Part shown: positions 15,263-24,978 of the stretch, piece after piece
How positions within the stretch are numbered: position 1 is the first letter of the stretch
Layout of the letters: each line of letters opens with the position of its first letter
Assembly (NCBI GenBank): GCA_903886485.1
Contig: CAISMH010000019.1
Coordinates: 248,001 to 312,000, forward strand
From: an uncultured Burkholderiales bacterium
GTDB lineage: Bacteria > Pseudomonadota > Gammaproteobacteria > Burkholderiales > Burkholderiaceae_C
DNA: 64,000 nucleotides
Direction of reading: 5' to 3'
The notes under the pieces: model-generated
Database searches by the model: none
Seen by the model: the letters and a program-made list of their open reading frames with translations, nothing else
Told to the model about the DNA's origin: nothing
Made by a program: the position numbers and the translations under genes

Positions 15263-18178
15263 ATGCAAACCGCAGAGACCACTGTGCACGCAACGCCCAC
15301 AGGGCCATCACCCATGGCGCATGACCGCGCTGCGACGGAAACACCAACGATGTTGGCGCATTACCAAATCATTCGTCGCAATGGTGCTGTGGTTCCTTTC
15401 GAACCCGCCAAGATTGCCGTCGCCATGATGAAAGCCTTTTTGGCTGTGCATGGCACCCAAGGCGCCGCATCTGCCAGCGTGCGCGAGATGGTCGAAGTAT
15501 TGACCCAAGGTGTGGTCCGTGCGCTGATGCGTTCACGCCCAGGCGGCGGCACCTTCCACATTGAAGACGTGCAAGACCAAGTGGAATTGGGCTTGATGCG
15601 CGGTGGCCATCATGAAATCGCGCGTGCTTACGTGCTCTACCGTGAGAGCCGCAACCAAGAGCGCGCGCACATCAAAGAAGAGCAAGCCCCTGCAGCACCT
15701 GCTTTGCATGTGATCGACAACGGCCAACGCGTGGCATTGGACGTGAACCACCTGCAGCGTTTGATCAACGATTCATGCGCAGGCTTAGGCGCCGACGTCA
15801 AACCCGATCCCATCATGGCTGAAACCATGCGCAATCTGTACGACGGCGTGCCTATGGACGAGGTTTACAAGGCCGCCATCTTGGCCACCCGCACATTGAT
15901 CGAAAAAGACCCAGACTACACCTACGCCACGGCACGTTTGTTGATGCACACCATCACCAAAGAAGTCTTGGGCAAAGAAGTGCTGCACGCCGACATGGGC
16001 CAGCACTACGCCGAATATTTCCCACAGTTCATCCAAAAAGGCGTGGACAACGATTTGCTCGACAACGCCATGCTTCAGTTTGACCTGCCACGCTTGGGTG
16101 CGGCACTGAAAGCAGAACGCGACTTGAACTTTGATTACCTCGGCCTGCAAACCCTGTATGACCGCTACTTCTTGCACGTGCGCAAAACACGCATCGAATT
16201 GCCACAAGCCTTCTTCATGCGCGTGGCTATGGGCCTGTCGCTCAACGAAGTGGACCGCGAAGCACGTGCCATCGAGTTCTATGAAGTGCTGTCGTCTTTC
16301 GACTTCATGTCGAGCACGCCAACCCTGTTCAACAGCGGGACCTTGCGCTCGCAACTCTCGAGCTGCTACTTGTCGACCGTGCCTGACCACTTGGATGGCA
16401 TTTACGAATTGATCAAAGAAAACGCTTTGCTGTCTAAGTTTGCGGGCGGTTTGGGCAATGACTGGACCCGCGTGCGCGCTTTGGGTAGCCACATCAAGGG
16501 CACCAACGGTGAATCACAGGGTGTGGTGCCCTTCTTGAAAGTCGTCAACGACACAGCCGTGGCGGTGAACCAAGGCGGCAAGCGCAAGGGCGCCGTGTGT
16601 ACCTACCTCGAAACATGGCACTTGGACATCGAAGAATTCCTCGAGCTGCGCAAGAACACCGGTGACGACCGCCGCCGCACGCACGACATGAACACAGCCA
16701 ACTGGATCCCAGACTTGTTCATGCGCCGCGTCATGGAAAAAGGCGAGTGGACCTTGTTCTCTCCCTCTGATGTGCCAGATTTGCACGACCTGTTCGGTGC
16801 CGACTTCGAAAAAGCCTATGTGGCCTACGAAGCCAAAGCCAAGCGCGGTGAAATCAAGCCTTGCAAGACGGTGCAAGCGACCGACATGTGGCGCAAGATG
16901 CTGACCATGCTGTTTGAAACCGGCCACCCTTGGATCACCTTCAAAGACCCATGCAATGTGCGCTCGCCTCAACAGCACGTGGGCGTGGTGCACTCGTCCA
17001 ACCTGTGCACCGAGATCACGCTCAACACCAGCGACACCGAAACTGCGGTGTGTAACTTGGGCTCCGTGAACTTGGCGCAGCACTTGAAAGACGGCCCGAA
17101 CGGCAAAGAGCTCGACCACGACAAACTCAAGCGCACCATCAAAGTGGCCATGCGCATGCTCGACAACGTGATCGACATCAATTACTACGCCGTCAAGAAG
17201 GCACGTGATTCCAACCTGCGTCATCGCCCTGTGGGCATGGGCATCATGGCTTTCCAAGACAGCTTGTATGAAATGCGTGTGCCCTACGCCTCACAAGCAG
17301 CGGTTGAATTTGCTGACCGCTCGATGGAAGCTGTTTGCTACTACGCCTATTGGGCCTCCTCTGAGTTGGCCAAAGAACGTGGTCAGTACGCCAGCTACAA
17401 AGGCTCGCTGTGGGACCAAGGCATTTTGCCCATCGACTCGCTCGATATGCTCGCCCAAGCACGTGGTGGTTACCTTGAAGTTGATCGCAGCAAGACACTG
17501 GACTGGGACGCCTTGCGCGCGAAGATCGCCAAAGACGGCATGCGCAACTCCAACTGCGTGGCCATTGCCCCGACCGCCACGATCTCCAACATCATTGGCG
17601 TGGATGCCTCTATTGAGCCATGCTTTGGCAACTTGTCCGTCAAGTCGAACTTGTCAGGCGAGTTCACCATCATCAACCATTACTTGGTGCACGACCTCAA
17701 GCGCCTCGGCTTGTGGGACGACGTGATGGTCATGGACTTGAAGCACTTCGACGGCTCACTGCGCGCCATTGACCGCGTGCCACAAGAAATCAAAGCCTTG
17801 TATGCGACTGCGTTTGAAGTGGAGCCCACATGGTTGGTGGAAGCTGCGTCACGCCGTCAAAAGTGGATTGACCAAGCTCAGTCGCTCAACATCTACATGG
17901 CGGGCGCCTCTGGCAAGAAGCTCGACGAAACTTATAAGCTCGCTTGGTTGCGTGGCTTGAAGACGACGTATTACCTCCGCACATCCAGCGCACAACAAGT
18001 TGAGAAATCAACTGTGCAAGCGGGTTCACACAACGCTGTGTCTTCGGGCCCAGCAGCAGGTGGCATGAGTGCACTTGAAGCAGCAGCCGCTGCTGCACAA
18101 GCGCAAATGAATGCCATCCCCGCCACCGACATCAAATTCTGCGGCGTGGATGACCCCACCTGCGAATCGTGTCAGTGA
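15263..18178 (+). CDS. nrdA: NrdA, class I ribonucleotide reductase large subunit
   Basis: A 971-residue subunit reducing ribonucleoside diphosphates to deoxy forms. After a low-complexity start comes an ATP-cone at about residues 30-120 (YQIIRRNGAVVPFEPAKI), the allosteric activity site. Catalytic residues by family alignment are C368 (SSCYLST), C582 with E584 (NLCTE) and C597 (AVCNLGS). The paired tyrosines are in YYLRTS, and a C-terminal Cys pair (CESC) suits thioredoxin-dependent re-reduction. The length matches the long betaproteobacterial form. AGGAAG precedes the ATG. NrdR boxes lie upstream and nrdB follows. Confidence 0.97.
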   Translation: MQTAETTVHATPTGPSPMAHDRAATETPTMLAHYQIIRRNGAVVPFEPAKIAVAMMKAFLAVHGTQGAASASVREMVEVLTQGVVRALMRSRPGGGTFHIEDVQDQVELGLMRGGHHEIARAYVLYRESRNQERAHIKEEQAPAAPALHVIDNGQRVALDVNHLQRLINDSCAGLGADVKPDPIMAETMRNLYDGVPMDEVYKAAILATRTLIEKDPDYTYATARLLMHTITKEVLGKEVLHADMGQHYAEYFPQFIQKGVDNDLLDNAMLQFDLPRLGAALKAERDLNFDYLGLQTLYDRYFLHVRKTRIELPQAFFMRVAMGLSLNEVDREARAIEFYEVLSSFDFMSSTPTLFNSGTLRSQLSSCYLSTVPDHLDGIYELIKENALLSKFAGGLGNDWTRVRALGSHIKGTNGESQGVVPFLKVVNDTAVAVNQGGKRKGAVCTYLETWHLDIEEFLELRKNTGDDRRRTHDMNTANWIPDLFMRRVMEKGEWTLFSPSDVPDLHDLFGADFEKAYVAYEAKAKRGEIKPCKTVQATDMWRKMLTMLFETGHPWITFKDPCNVRSPQQHVGVVHSSNLCTEITLNTSDTETAVCNLGSVNLAQHLKDGPNGKELDHDKLKRTIKVAMRMLDNVIDINYYAVKKARDSNLRHRPVGMGIMAFQDSLYEMRVPYASQAAVEFADRSMEAVCYYAYWASSELAKERGQYASYKGSLWDQGILPIDSLDMLAQARGGYLEVDRSKTLDWDALRAKIAKDGMRNSNCVAIAPTATISNIIGVDASIEPCFGNLSVKSNLSGEFTIINHYLVHDLKRLGLWDDVMVMDLKHFDGSLRAIDRVPQEIKALYATAFEVEPTWLVEAASRRQKWIDQAQSLNIYMAGASGKKLDETYKLAWLRGLKTTYYLRTSSAQQVEKSTVQAGSHNAVSSGPAAGGMSALEAAAAAAQAQMNAIPATDIKFCGVDDPTCESCQ

Positions 18179-18182
18179 TTTT

Positions 18183-18264
18183 TTGTGCAGCATCAATTTG
18201 TAATTGCACAACAAAAAAAGCCAACGAAGTTCACGAATGCTTTGCGTTTGTCTTCGTTGCATTC
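18183..18264 (+). other. Structured nrdA-nrdB spacer with competing inverted repeats
   Basis: Three inverted repeats lie in the 112-bp spacer. TTGTGCA (18183-18189) pairs with TGCACAA (18205-18211). AACGAAG (18223-18229) pairs with CTTCGTT (18252-18258). GAATGC (18235-18240) pairs with GCATTC (18259-18264). The last two interlock, so they form either alternatives or a pseudoknot. No T-run follows, so this is not an ordinary terminator. Confidence 0.5.
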
Positions 18265-18290
18265 ATAATTCGCACATTGGATAATTTTTT

Positions 18291-19511
18291 ATGCTGACCT
18301 GGGACGAAGAAGTCAAGCCCTCATCGCCATCACCTCTTGCAAGCGGCTTAGCTAGCCGCTCGATGGAACTCCCACCTCTTTCTGCGACATCTGCCCTGCA
18401 GCCTGTTGCGGCGACACGCACTTTGAATGATGGTGCACCTGCACCCGTCACCCCCATCCCCGTGGCGACCACTGCCTCGGCAAGCCACAGCACACGTCGT
18501 GTGACTGCAGCTGACAAGCGCATCATCAACGGTCAAACCGACGTCAATCAGTTGGTGCCTTTCAAGTACAAGTGGGCTTGGGAGAAATACCTCGCGACCT
18601 GCGCCAACCATTGGATGCCACAAGAAGTGAACATGACGCGTGACATCGCGTTGTGGAAAGACCCCAATGGCTTGACCGATGACGAGCGTCGCTTGATCAT
18701 GCGCAACCTCGGTTTCTTCGTGACCGCCGACTCCTTGGCTGCCAACAACATCGTGTTGGGCACTTACCGCCACATCACTGCGCCTGAATGCCGCCAGTTC
18801 TTGTTGCGTCAAGCTTTTGAAGAAGCGATTCACACGCACGCTTACCAATACATCGTCGAATCTTTGGGTTTGGACGAAGGCGAAATCTTCAATGCGTACC
18901 ACGAAGTCAAATCCATCCGCGACAAAGACGAGTTCCTGATTCCGTTCATCGACGCCATCATGGACCCCAACTTCCACACCGGCACCGCGCAAACAGATCA
19001 AACACTTTTGAAGTCTTTGATTGTGTTTGCTTGCTTGATGGAAGGCCTGTTCTTCTACGTGGGCTTCACCCAGATTCTGGCCTTGGGTCGTCAAAACAAA
19101 ATGACCGGTGCGGCAGAGCAGTACCAATACATCTTGCGCGACGAATCCATGCACTGCAACTTCGGCATCGATTTGATCAACCAGATCAAGCTCGAAAACC
19201 CACATCTGTGGACAGCCGAGTTCAAGGAAGAAATCAAAGCCTTGTTCATGCAAGCCGTTGAACTTGAATACCGCTATGCCGAAGACACCATGCCGCGTGG
19301 CGTGCTGGGCTTGAACGCATCCATGTTCAAAGGTTATTTGCGGTACATCGCCAACCGACGCGCCACGCAAATCGGTTTGGAAGCCCTGTTTCCCAATGAA
19401 GAAAATCCGTTCCCTTGGATGAGCGAGATGATCGACCTCAAGAAAGAACGTAACTTCTTTGAAACCCGCGTGATCGAGTACCAATCTGGCGGCGCTCTTT
19501 CTTGGGATTGA
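18291..19511 (+). CDS. nrdB: NrdB, class Ia ribonucleotide reductase radical subunit
   Basis: A 406-residue di-iron subunit that generates the tyrosyl radical used by NrdA. A roughly 65-residue Ser/Pro/Ala/Thr-rich N-terminus precedes the ferritin-like helical bundle. Iron ligands and the radical Tyr lie in the [12 protein letters not shown] and RDESMHCNF segments, and the hydrophobic EGLFFYVGF helix is conserved. It is downstream of nrdA across 112 bp of structured RNA and probably co-transcribed. The long N-terminal extension lowers certainty on the exact start. Confidence 0.95.
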   Translation: MLTWDEEVKPSSPSPLASGLASRSMELPPLSATSALQPVAATRTLNDGAPAPVTPIPVATTASASHSTRRVTAADKRIINGQTDVNQLVPFKYKWAWEKYLATCANHWMPQEVNMTRDIALWKDPNGLTDDERRLIMRNLGFFVTADSLAANNIVLGTYRHITAPECRQFLLRQAFEEAIHTHAYQYIVESLGLDEGEIFNAYHEVKSIRDKDEFLIPFIDAIMDPNFHTGTAQTDQTLLKSLIVFACLMEGLFFYVGFTQILALGRQNKMTGAAEQYQYILRDESMHCNFGIDLINQIKLENPHLWTAEFKEEIKALFMQAVELEYRYAEDTMPRGVLGLNASMFKGYLRYIANRRATQIGLEALFPNEENPFPWMSEMIDLKKERNFFETRVIEYQSGGALSWD

Positions 19512-19607
19512 TGGCTTTTCAACATACACATGTCACCCAATTTGTTCACCACACCCACAAGCACCCGCTCACGAGGTGTAGTGGTGGACTCAACGTGTTC
19601 ATGGGGT

Positions 19608-19621
19608 TGGACCCGGGTCCA
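19608..19621. repeat. Perfect 14-bp palindrome TGGACCCGGGTCCA
   Basis: It lies about 100 bp after nrdB in a gap without genes. There is no loop and no T-run, so it fits a protein-binding site better than a terminator. Nothing else links it to a known regulator. Confidence 0.5.
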
Positions 19622-19634
19622 GCGCCATGAATCG

Positions 19635-19667
19635 CTTTGCACACAAAAATCCGTGCGAAGTGTTTTT
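19635..19667 (+). terminator. Possible terminator after nrdB
   Basis: CTTTGCAC and GTGCGAAG form an 8-bp stem (one G-T pair) around a 10-base A-rich loop, followed by TGTTTTTC. The stem is short and the loop large, so the call is tentative. It sits between nrdB and the H1-like gene. Confidence 0.4.
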
Positions 19668-19704
19668 CACCCAATGATCTAAATTTGATCTAGGAGAACA
19701 GAAA

Positions 19705-20148
19705 ATGGCAACTGCAAAAAAACCGGCCGCTAAAAAGGCCCCTGCAAAGAAAGCTGTCGCGGCCAAAAAGCCAGCAGCGAAGAAAGTTGCGGCTAAAAAG
19801 CCAGCAGCTAAAAAAGTAGCGGCTAAGAAGCCAGCTGCAAAAAAAGTGGCAGCTAAGAAGCCAGCAGCTAAAAAAGTTGCTGCCAAAAAGCCAGCTGCTA
19901 AAAAAGTAGCAGCTAAGAAGCCAGCAGCTAAAAAAGTTGCGGCTAAAAAGCCTGCTGCCAAGAAAACAGCTGCTAAAAAAGTAGCCAAGAAAGCGGCTGC
20001 TAAAAAGCCTGCTGCCAAAAAACCAGCTGCTAAAAAAGCCGCTAAAAAGCCTGCTGCAAAGAAAGCTGCGAAAGCACCCGCTGCCCACGCACAGACAACG
20101 CTGAACCCGCAAGCTGCTTGGCCTTTCCCAACAGCTAGCAAGCCTTAA
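19705..20148 (+). CDS. Histone H1-like Ala/Lys-repeat nucleoid protein
   Basis: A 147-residue, extremely basic protein built of near-perfect AAKKPAAKKV decapeptides (about six to seven copies over residues 20-90) and related AKK units. It ends in a distinct tail, LNPQAAWPFPTASKP, which recurs in H1-like proteins of Burkholderiales. Such proteins bind DNA non-specifically and compact the nucleoid, like the C-terminal domain of eukaryotic H1. AGGAG precedes the ATG. The DNA repeats are 30-bp units with synonymous changes, so copy number may vary between strains. A strong terminator follows. Confidence 0.88.
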   Translation: MATAKKPAAKKAPAKKAVAAKKPAAKKVAAKKPAAKKVAAKKPAAKKVAAKKPAAKKVAAKKPAAKKVAAKKPAAKKVAAKKPAAKKTAAKKVAKKAAAKKPAAKKPAAKKAAKKPAAKKAAKAPAAHAQTTLNPQAAWPFPTASKP

Positions 20149-20184
20149 TCTTGATCGATCAAGGCAACGGTTGACCGTTAGCTC

Positions 20185-20215
20185 AAGCCCGAAGCCGCAA
20201 GGCCTCGGGCTTTTT
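20185..20215 (+). terminator. Intrinsic terminator after the H1-like gene
   Basis: AGCCCGA-A-GCC, loop GCAA, GGC-C-TCGGGCT followed by T residues. It is a GC-rich stem with one mismatch and a GCAA tetraloop. Confidence 0.88.
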
Positions 20216-20229
20216 CTTCACCCCTTCTT

Positions 20230-20538
20230 ATGAAGATCCCTGTTGTGCCTTATCTGCGCCTTGATCAGACAGGCGCTGTGATCGTGGACATCCACGTGAT
20301 CCCGAACGCTTCTCGCACACATTCCGATGGTGAGCACGACGGTGCCTTGCGGGTACGACTTCATGCCCCACCTGTAGACGGCAAGGCGAACTTAGCACTC
20401 ATCGCTTGGTTGGCGGACACACTCGGGTTGGCCAAGCGGGATGTCGAGCTGCTGCGTGGGCAGACCTCCAAACGAAAACAGCTGCGAATCAACGCAGCTG
20501 CTTGTGTCAAAGCCGATTGGCCGTGCTTGATAGGCTGA
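20230..20538 (+). CDS. DUF167/YggU-family protein
   Basis: A 102-residue small alpha/beta protein of the YggU family. It has the family pattern VxPNASR near residues 26-31, then ALRVRLHAPPVDGKANLALI, and GxTSKRKxLRI near the end. Structures exist for the family but the function is unknown. The start is 15 bp after the H1 terminator, so it must have its own promoter or depend on read-through. It converges on the PfkB kinase gene. Confidence 0.88.
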   Translation: MKIPVVPYLRLDQTGAVIVDIHVIPNASRTHSDGEHDGALRVRLHAPPVDGKANLALIAWLADTLGLAKRDVELLRGQTSKRKQLRINAAACVKADWPCLIG

Positions 20539-20564
20539 AACGTCAGTCCAAGCCGCTTCGCTTG

Positions 20565-21464
20565 TTACGCCAAGGTCAGTCCATCTAGAGCGTAGTTTTG
20601 TGGCCCACGTTGAGCGATCTTGAGGGCTCCCACTTGGTTGCCCAGAGCAGCGCATTTGGCCAACGACCAGCCTTGCTCCAAACCAAATAGGAGTGCGCCA
20701 CGCCAAGCATCGCCACACCCCGTGGGATCGACGACAGCAGCTGCTTTGACAGGTGGCACGGTGGTCTTCTCGCCTTGAATCCACACTTCGCAGCCTTCAG
20801 CCCCCAAAGTCACCACCAAGCCTTGTACGCGGTGCGAAATTTCAGCATGGCTCAGACCCGTGCGATCACTCAACATCTTGCCTTCGTAGTCATTCACAGT
20901 GACCCAGGTGGCTTGATCAATGAAGCGCAGCAAATCGGCGCCATCAAACATAGGCAGGCCCTGGCCTGGATCGAATACAAAAGGAATATCTGCAGCTTTG
21001 AGCTGCTCAGCATGCTGCAACATGGCATCACGACCATCAGGCGAGATGATGGCCAGCTTGATGTCGGAGCGCTTTTCAATCTGCGTGATGTGCGCTTGCA
21101 TCATCGCGCCTGGATGAAAGGCTGTGATCTGGTTGTTATCGCGGTCTGTCATGATCATCGCTTGTGCCGTGTAGGTGTCTGAGACTTGGCGCACAAACTC
21201 CGTTGAAATACCCAAGGTTTCCAAGCGTTGCAAGTAATCGGCAGCGTCTGTACCGAGTGTCGCCATCGGCAAAGGCGTACCACCCAGTGCTTTCAAACTG
21301 TAGGCAATGTTGCCTGCGCAACCGCCAAAGTCACGGCGCAAGGCAGGAACCAGAAACGACACATTCAAGATGTGCAGTTGATCGGGCAAAATTTGCTCGG
21401 CAAATCGACCCTCAAAACTCATGATCGAGTCGAACGCGAGCGAGCCGCAAATCAGCGATGCCAT
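20565..21464 (-). CDS. PfkB-family carbohydrate/nucleoside kinase
   Basis: A 299-residue ribokinase-fold kinase. It has the N-terminal PfkB signature region (FGGCAGNIAYSLKALGG) and the C-terminal catalytic motif DPTGCGDAWRG, whose Asp is the base that activates the substrate hydroxyl. The closest type I recognise is the adenosine-kinase-like group common in Burkholderiales, but substrate cannot be fixed from sequence. It lies 18 bp after the zinc-ribbon gene, at the end of the accB-led string. Confidence 0.85.
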   Translation of the reverse strand: MASLICGSLAFDSIMSFEGRFAEQILPDQLHILNVSFLVPALRRDFGGCAGNIAYSLKALGGTPLPMATLGTDAADYLQRLETLGISTEFVRQVSDTYTAQAMIMTDRDNNQITAFHPGAMMQAHITQIEKRSDIKLAIISPDGRDAMLQHAEQLKAADIPFVFDPGQGLPMFDGADLLRFIDQATWVTVNDYEGKMLSDRTGLSHAEISHRVQGLVVTLGAEGCEVWIQGEKTTVPPVKAAAVVDPTGCGDAWRGALLFGLEQGWSLAKCAALGNQVGALKIAQRGPQNYALDGLTLA

Positions 21465-21482
21465 AAAAATACTTTCTGAAAA

Positions 21483-22205
21483 TTAAGGATAAAAAATGAA
21501 AGCACGGAACCCCGTGATGCGCTGACTCACTTTGTCATCTAAGTCGAAATTCAGCGTTGAGCGCACATCGCGCAAAGCCTGCACATGATCTTTGGCCGAC
21601 AACTCATCGGCAGTGAACACGCGACGCACTAAAACTTGGTCTTGCAAATCAGTCAGACTCAGTTCCAAAGCTGGCATGGCCACGGGATGGTGCTGTGTAT
21701 TTTTCAAACGCAGCTGTACGGTGTATCCGCCTTCTGGGTTTTCGGTAAAGCTGCTGCTTTCAATCAACACGGCCTCGGGCTCACGTGGCCATGTGATCTC
21801 GCAGGCACACAAGGCGGACAAAACAGGGCGTAAAGCAGGCTCTTCGGCCACCAACCAATTGCGTTGTGCCAGCAAAAATTGCCACATCAAGACCACGGCC
21901 AGTAATGCTGCACCCATGACCCACAACACAGGCCAAGAGGCCTGAGGGCTGACAGGAATCTCTGCTCGAGGGGCTGGCTTGGCTGCTTCACCCACCGTCG
22001 CTGTCGCCATCGCGGCTCTAAACAAAGGAGGTGCATCCGCCACAGAAGGTGGCGTCAGCGGCATGTCTGGCGGTATTTCAAAATGAAGCGCCGCTTCAAA
22101 CACATGGGAACACCGACCACACCGCACCCAACCTTTGGCAAGCTCAAGCTGTTGGGGCGACACCTTGAAAGCAGTCTCGCATTGGGGGCAGTGGGTGATT
22201 TGCAT
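21483..22205 (-). CDS. MJ0042 zinc-ribbon, DUF3426 membrane protein
   Basis: A 240-residue protein. An N-terminal zinc ribbon uses C6-x2-C9 and C29-x2-C32 (HCPQCETAF and VRCGRC). A Pro/Ala linker leads to one membrane helix near residues 138-160 and an extracytoplasmic DUF3426 domain. Function is unknown. The ATG at 22205 shares its A with the prmA stop (TGATG), which fixes the start and shows translational coupling. Confidence 0.88.
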   Translation of the reverse strand: MQITHCPQCETAFKVSPQQLELAKGWVRCGRCSHVFEAALHFEIPPDMPLTPPSVADAPPLFRAAMATATVGEAAKPAPRAEIPVSPQASWPVLWVMGAALLAVVLMWQFLLAQRNWLVAEEPALRPVLSALCACEITWPREPEAVLIESSSFTENPEGGYTVQLRLKNTQHHPVAMPALELSLTDLQDQVLVRRVFTADELSAKDHVQALRDVRSTLNFDLDDKVSQRITGFRAFIFYP

Positions 22206-23086
22206 CAGCAGTGGGAGGTCATCAAAATCCAGCCGTCTTCCGTGTCGCTGACGCTTAAGGTGCAATAAGGTGCATACGCATCTTTGAGTTCTTGTGCTTG
22301 TCGCTCAAGGATACCTGCTAACACCAAGTGTCCGCCAGCAGCCACATGGCTACGCAACAGCGGCGCCAACACTTTAAGCGGAGTCGCCAAGATGTTTGCC
22401 AACACCGTTTGGTATTGACCTGTGGCTTTGTCGGGCAAGCCCGCATTCAAACGCACATTGTTGGCATCGGCATTGAGAACCGTGGCCGTCACTGCCGCCT
22501 CGTCAATATCAACCGCATCAATCGTGCTCGCACCATGCAAAGCTGCACCAATGGCCAAAATACCTGAACCACAACCGTAATCAAGCACGCGTTGGTTGGC
22601 CACATCATGGGTAGCAATCCAACGCAAACACATGCGGGTGGTGGGATGTGTGCCGGTACCGAATGCCAGCCCCGGGTCAAGACGAATGACCTTCTTCGCT
22701 TGCGCAGGTGGCTCGTGCCAAGTGGGAACAATCCAAAACTCGGGGGTGATGTCCACGGGTGCAAATTGCGACTGTGTCAAACGCACCCAGTCTTGGTCGG
22801 CCACCGGCTGAATACCAAGCACTTGACTGCCAGCGAAAAAATCTTGCAGCGCCAACAAACGCGAGGCATCTTGTGCCGCCGCCTCTTGGGCAAACAACGC
22901 CACGATGCGCGAACGCCTCCAACCTTCTTTGGGAGGCGGCATGCCGGGCTCGCCAAACAAAGCTTGTTCGGCATCGGTTTGGGCATCGGCATCTTCGACG
23001 GACACACTCAACGCGTCGAGTGCATCCAGTGCCTCGCAAACAGCGTCGACGCTGTCTTCAGGACACATCAGTCGCAATTCAAACAT
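22205..23086 (-). CDS. prmA: PrmA, ribosomal protein L11 methyltransferase
   Basis: A 293-residue class I SAM methyltransferase, the same length as E. coli PrmA. The SAM motif is VLDYGCGSGILAIGA near the middle, preceded by the substrate-side segment DPGLAFGTGTHPTT. It trimethylates L11. I chose the ATG at 23086 (MFELRL), which forms TGATG with the accC stop, over an ATG eight codons upstream. Confidence 0.96.
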   Translation of the reverse strand: MFELRLMCPEDSVDAVCEALDALDALSVSVEDADAQTDAEQALFGEPGMPPPKEGWRRSRIVALFAQEAAAQDASRLLALQDFFAGSQVLGIQPVADQDWVRLTQSQFAPVDITPEFWIVPTWHEPPAQAKKVIRLDPGLAFGTGTHPTTRMCLRWIATHDVANQRVLDYGCGSGILAIGAALHGASTIDAVDIDEAAVTATVLNADANNVRLNAGLPDKATGQYQTVLANILATPLKVLAPLLRSHVAAGGHLVLAGILERQAQELKDAYAPYCTLSVSDTEDGWILMTSHC

Positions 23087-24435
23087 CAGCGCTTGTGAGC
23101 AGCGAGCCACTCTTCCAAGTAATGAATATTGGTGCCACCGGCCATGAACTTGGCGTCCACCATCAATTCGCGGTGCAACGGAATGTTGGTGTTGATGCCT
23201 TCCACCAAAGTCTCGTTCAAGGCCGTACGCATGCGCGCCAAGGCTTCGTCACGGGTGTCGCCATGCACGATGATCTTGCCAATCATCGAGTCATAGTTTG
23301 GCGGTACATAGTAGTTGGTGTAGATGTGTGAATCCACTCGCACACCGGGTCCACCGGGTGCATGCCACATGGTGATGCGGCCTGGTGAAGGGATGAACTT
23401 GAAGGGGTCTTCTGCGTTGATACGGCACTCAATCGAGTGACCACGCACCTCAATGTCACGCTGCGCGAAAGGCAATTTCAAGCCCGCTGCCACCATGATT
23501 TGTGTTTTCACGATGTCCACGCCCGTGATGTATTCCGTCACAGGGTGCTCCACCTGTACGCGGGTGTTCATTTCAATGAAATAGAACTCGCCGTTCTCAT
23601 ACAAAAACTCAAACGTGCCCGCGCCACGGTAGTTGATTTTTTTACAAGCTGCCGCACAACGCTCGCCGATCTTGTCGATCAACTTGCGCGGAATGCCTGG
23701 AGCCGGCGCTTCCTCGATCACTTTTTGATGACGACGTTGCATCGAGCAATCGCGCTCCCCCAAGTACACAGCGTTCTTGTGCTTGTCCGCCAAGATTTGA
23801 ATTTCGATATGACGGGGGTTTTGGAGGTACTTCTCCATATACACCGCAGGATTGCCAAAAGCAGTGCCCGCTTCAGCCTTGGTCATAGCGACTGCGTTGA
23901 TCAAGGCAGCTTCGGTATGCACCACGCGCATACCGCGACCACCACCACCGCCCGCGGCTTTGATGATGACGGGATAGCCCACGCTCTTGGCAATGCGCTT
24001 GATGGCGGCAGGATCATCAGGCAACTCACCTTCCGAACCAGGCACGCAAGGCACGCCCGCTTTGATCATGGCTTGCTTGGCCGACACCTTGTCACCCATG
24101 ATGCGGATTGATTCAGCCGTGGGCCCAATGAATTGGAAACCGCTTTTTTCAACGCGCTCGGCAAAGTCGGCGTTTTCGCTCAAGAACCCATAGCCGGGGT
24201 GAATGGCTTCGGAGTCCGTGACCTCTGCCGCAGCAATGATGGCGGGCATGTTGAGGTAACTCAAGGGCGAGGCTGCGGGGCCAATACACACCGCTTCGTC
24301 AGCCAACTTGACATACTTGGCATCGCGGTCGGCTTCTGAGTACACCATCACCGCTTTGACACCTAGCTCACGGCATGCGCGCTGAATGCGCAAGGCGATT
24401 TCGCCACGGTTGGCGATCAGGATTTTTTTAAACAT
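23086..24435 (-). CDS. accC: AccC, biotin carboxylase subunit of acetyl-CoA carboxylase
   Basis: A 449-residue ATP-grasp enzyme that carboxylates the biotin of AccB, the first step of fatty-acid synthesis. It begins [17 protein letters not shown]. The ATP-binding glycine loop is [12 protein letters not shown], and the catalytic core includes [13 protein letters not shown]. It is 14 bp downstream of accB and overlaps prmA by one base. Length and order are standard. Confidence 0.98.
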   Translation of the reverse strand: MFKKILIANRGEIALRIQRACRELGVKAVMVYSEADRDAKYVKLADEAVCIGPAASPLSYLNMPAIIAAAEVTDSEAIHPGYGFLSENADFAERVEKSGFQFIGPTAESIRIMGDKVSAKQAMIKAGVPCVPGSEGELPDDPAAIKRIAKSVGYPVIIKAAGGGGGRGMRVVHTEAALINAVAMTKAEAGTAFGNPAVYMEKYLQNPRHIEIQILADKHKNAVYLGERDCSMQRRHQKVIEEAPAPGIPRKLIDKIGERCAAACKKINYRGAGTFEFLYENGEFYFIEMNTRVQVEHPVTEYITGVDIVKTQIMVAAGLKLPFAQRDIEVRGHSIECRINAEDPFKFIPSPGRITMWHAPGGPGVRVDSHIYTNYYVPPNYDSMIGKIIVHGDTRDEALARMRTALNETLVEGINTNIPLHRELMVDAKFMAGGTNIHYLEEWLAAHKR

Positions 24436-24449
24436 GCAAGACCCGCCTG

Positions 24450-24905
24450 TTATTCAATGATGAACAGGGGTGCGCCGTATTCCACAGCTTGGCCGTTTTC
24501 GGCCAAGATTTTGGTGATGGTGCCTGACTTGTCTGCTTCGATCTCATTCAAGATCTTCATCGCTTCAATGATGCAGATGGTCTCGCCTTCCTTGACTTGC
24601 TGGCCGATCTCGGCGAAAGCCTTGGCACCGGGGCTAGAAGAACGGTAGAACGTACCAACCATGGGGGACTTGACCGTGTGGCCAGCAGGGACTGCCTCCA
24701 CCACAGGAGCAGGGGCAGCGAGAGGCGTTGGCGCAGCGGCCACGGGCGCGGCAGCCACAGGCGCCGACATTTGCGTCACCATGGCCACTGGCGCAGGCGC
24801 ACTCTTGACGATGCGGACCGTGCCTTCTGCCTCGGTAATTTCGAGTTCAGACACATTGGAGTCGGAGACCAGGTCAATCAACGTCTTGAGTTTTCGCAAA
24901 TCCAT
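24450..24905 (-). CDS. accB: AccB, biotin carboxyl carrier protein
   Basis: A 151-residue carrier protein. An N-terminal structured segment is followed by an Ala/Pro-rich swivel linker (about residues 36-75) and the biotinyl domain, with the biotinylated K117 in EAMKI. First gene of the accB-accC-prmA string. The 73 bp before it separate it from the TlpA-like gene on the same strand and probably hold its promoter, but I could not place clear boxes. Confidence 0.97.
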   Translation of the reverse strand: MDLRKLKTLIDLVSDSNVSELEITEAEGTVRIVKSAPAPVAMVTQMSAPVAAAPVAAAPTPLAAPAPVVEAVPAGHTVKSPMVGTFYRSSSPGAKAFAEIGQQVKEGETICIIEAMKILNEIEADKSGTITKILAENGQAVEYGAPLFIIE

Positions 24906-24978
24906 AACTACACCTTATTTGTTGTAAATAGGGGGCTAATTTACACCAATTTGCAAGTCGCTGGGACACCAGTAGCGA

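Noticed and set aside
19750..20080. Tandem repeats as a possible CRISPR or satellite array
   Set aside because: Units are contiguous 30-bp coding repeats with synonymous changes and no unique spacers.
19599..20141. Ala/Phe-rich minus-strand ORF opposite the H1-like gene
   Set aside because: A mirror of the AAG/GCC-type repeats; the plus-strand frame has a good SD, a conserved tail and a terminator.
23437..24111. 224-codon ORF opposite accC
   Set aside because: Antisense frame of a highly conserved gene; His/Arg-rich shadow with no start context.
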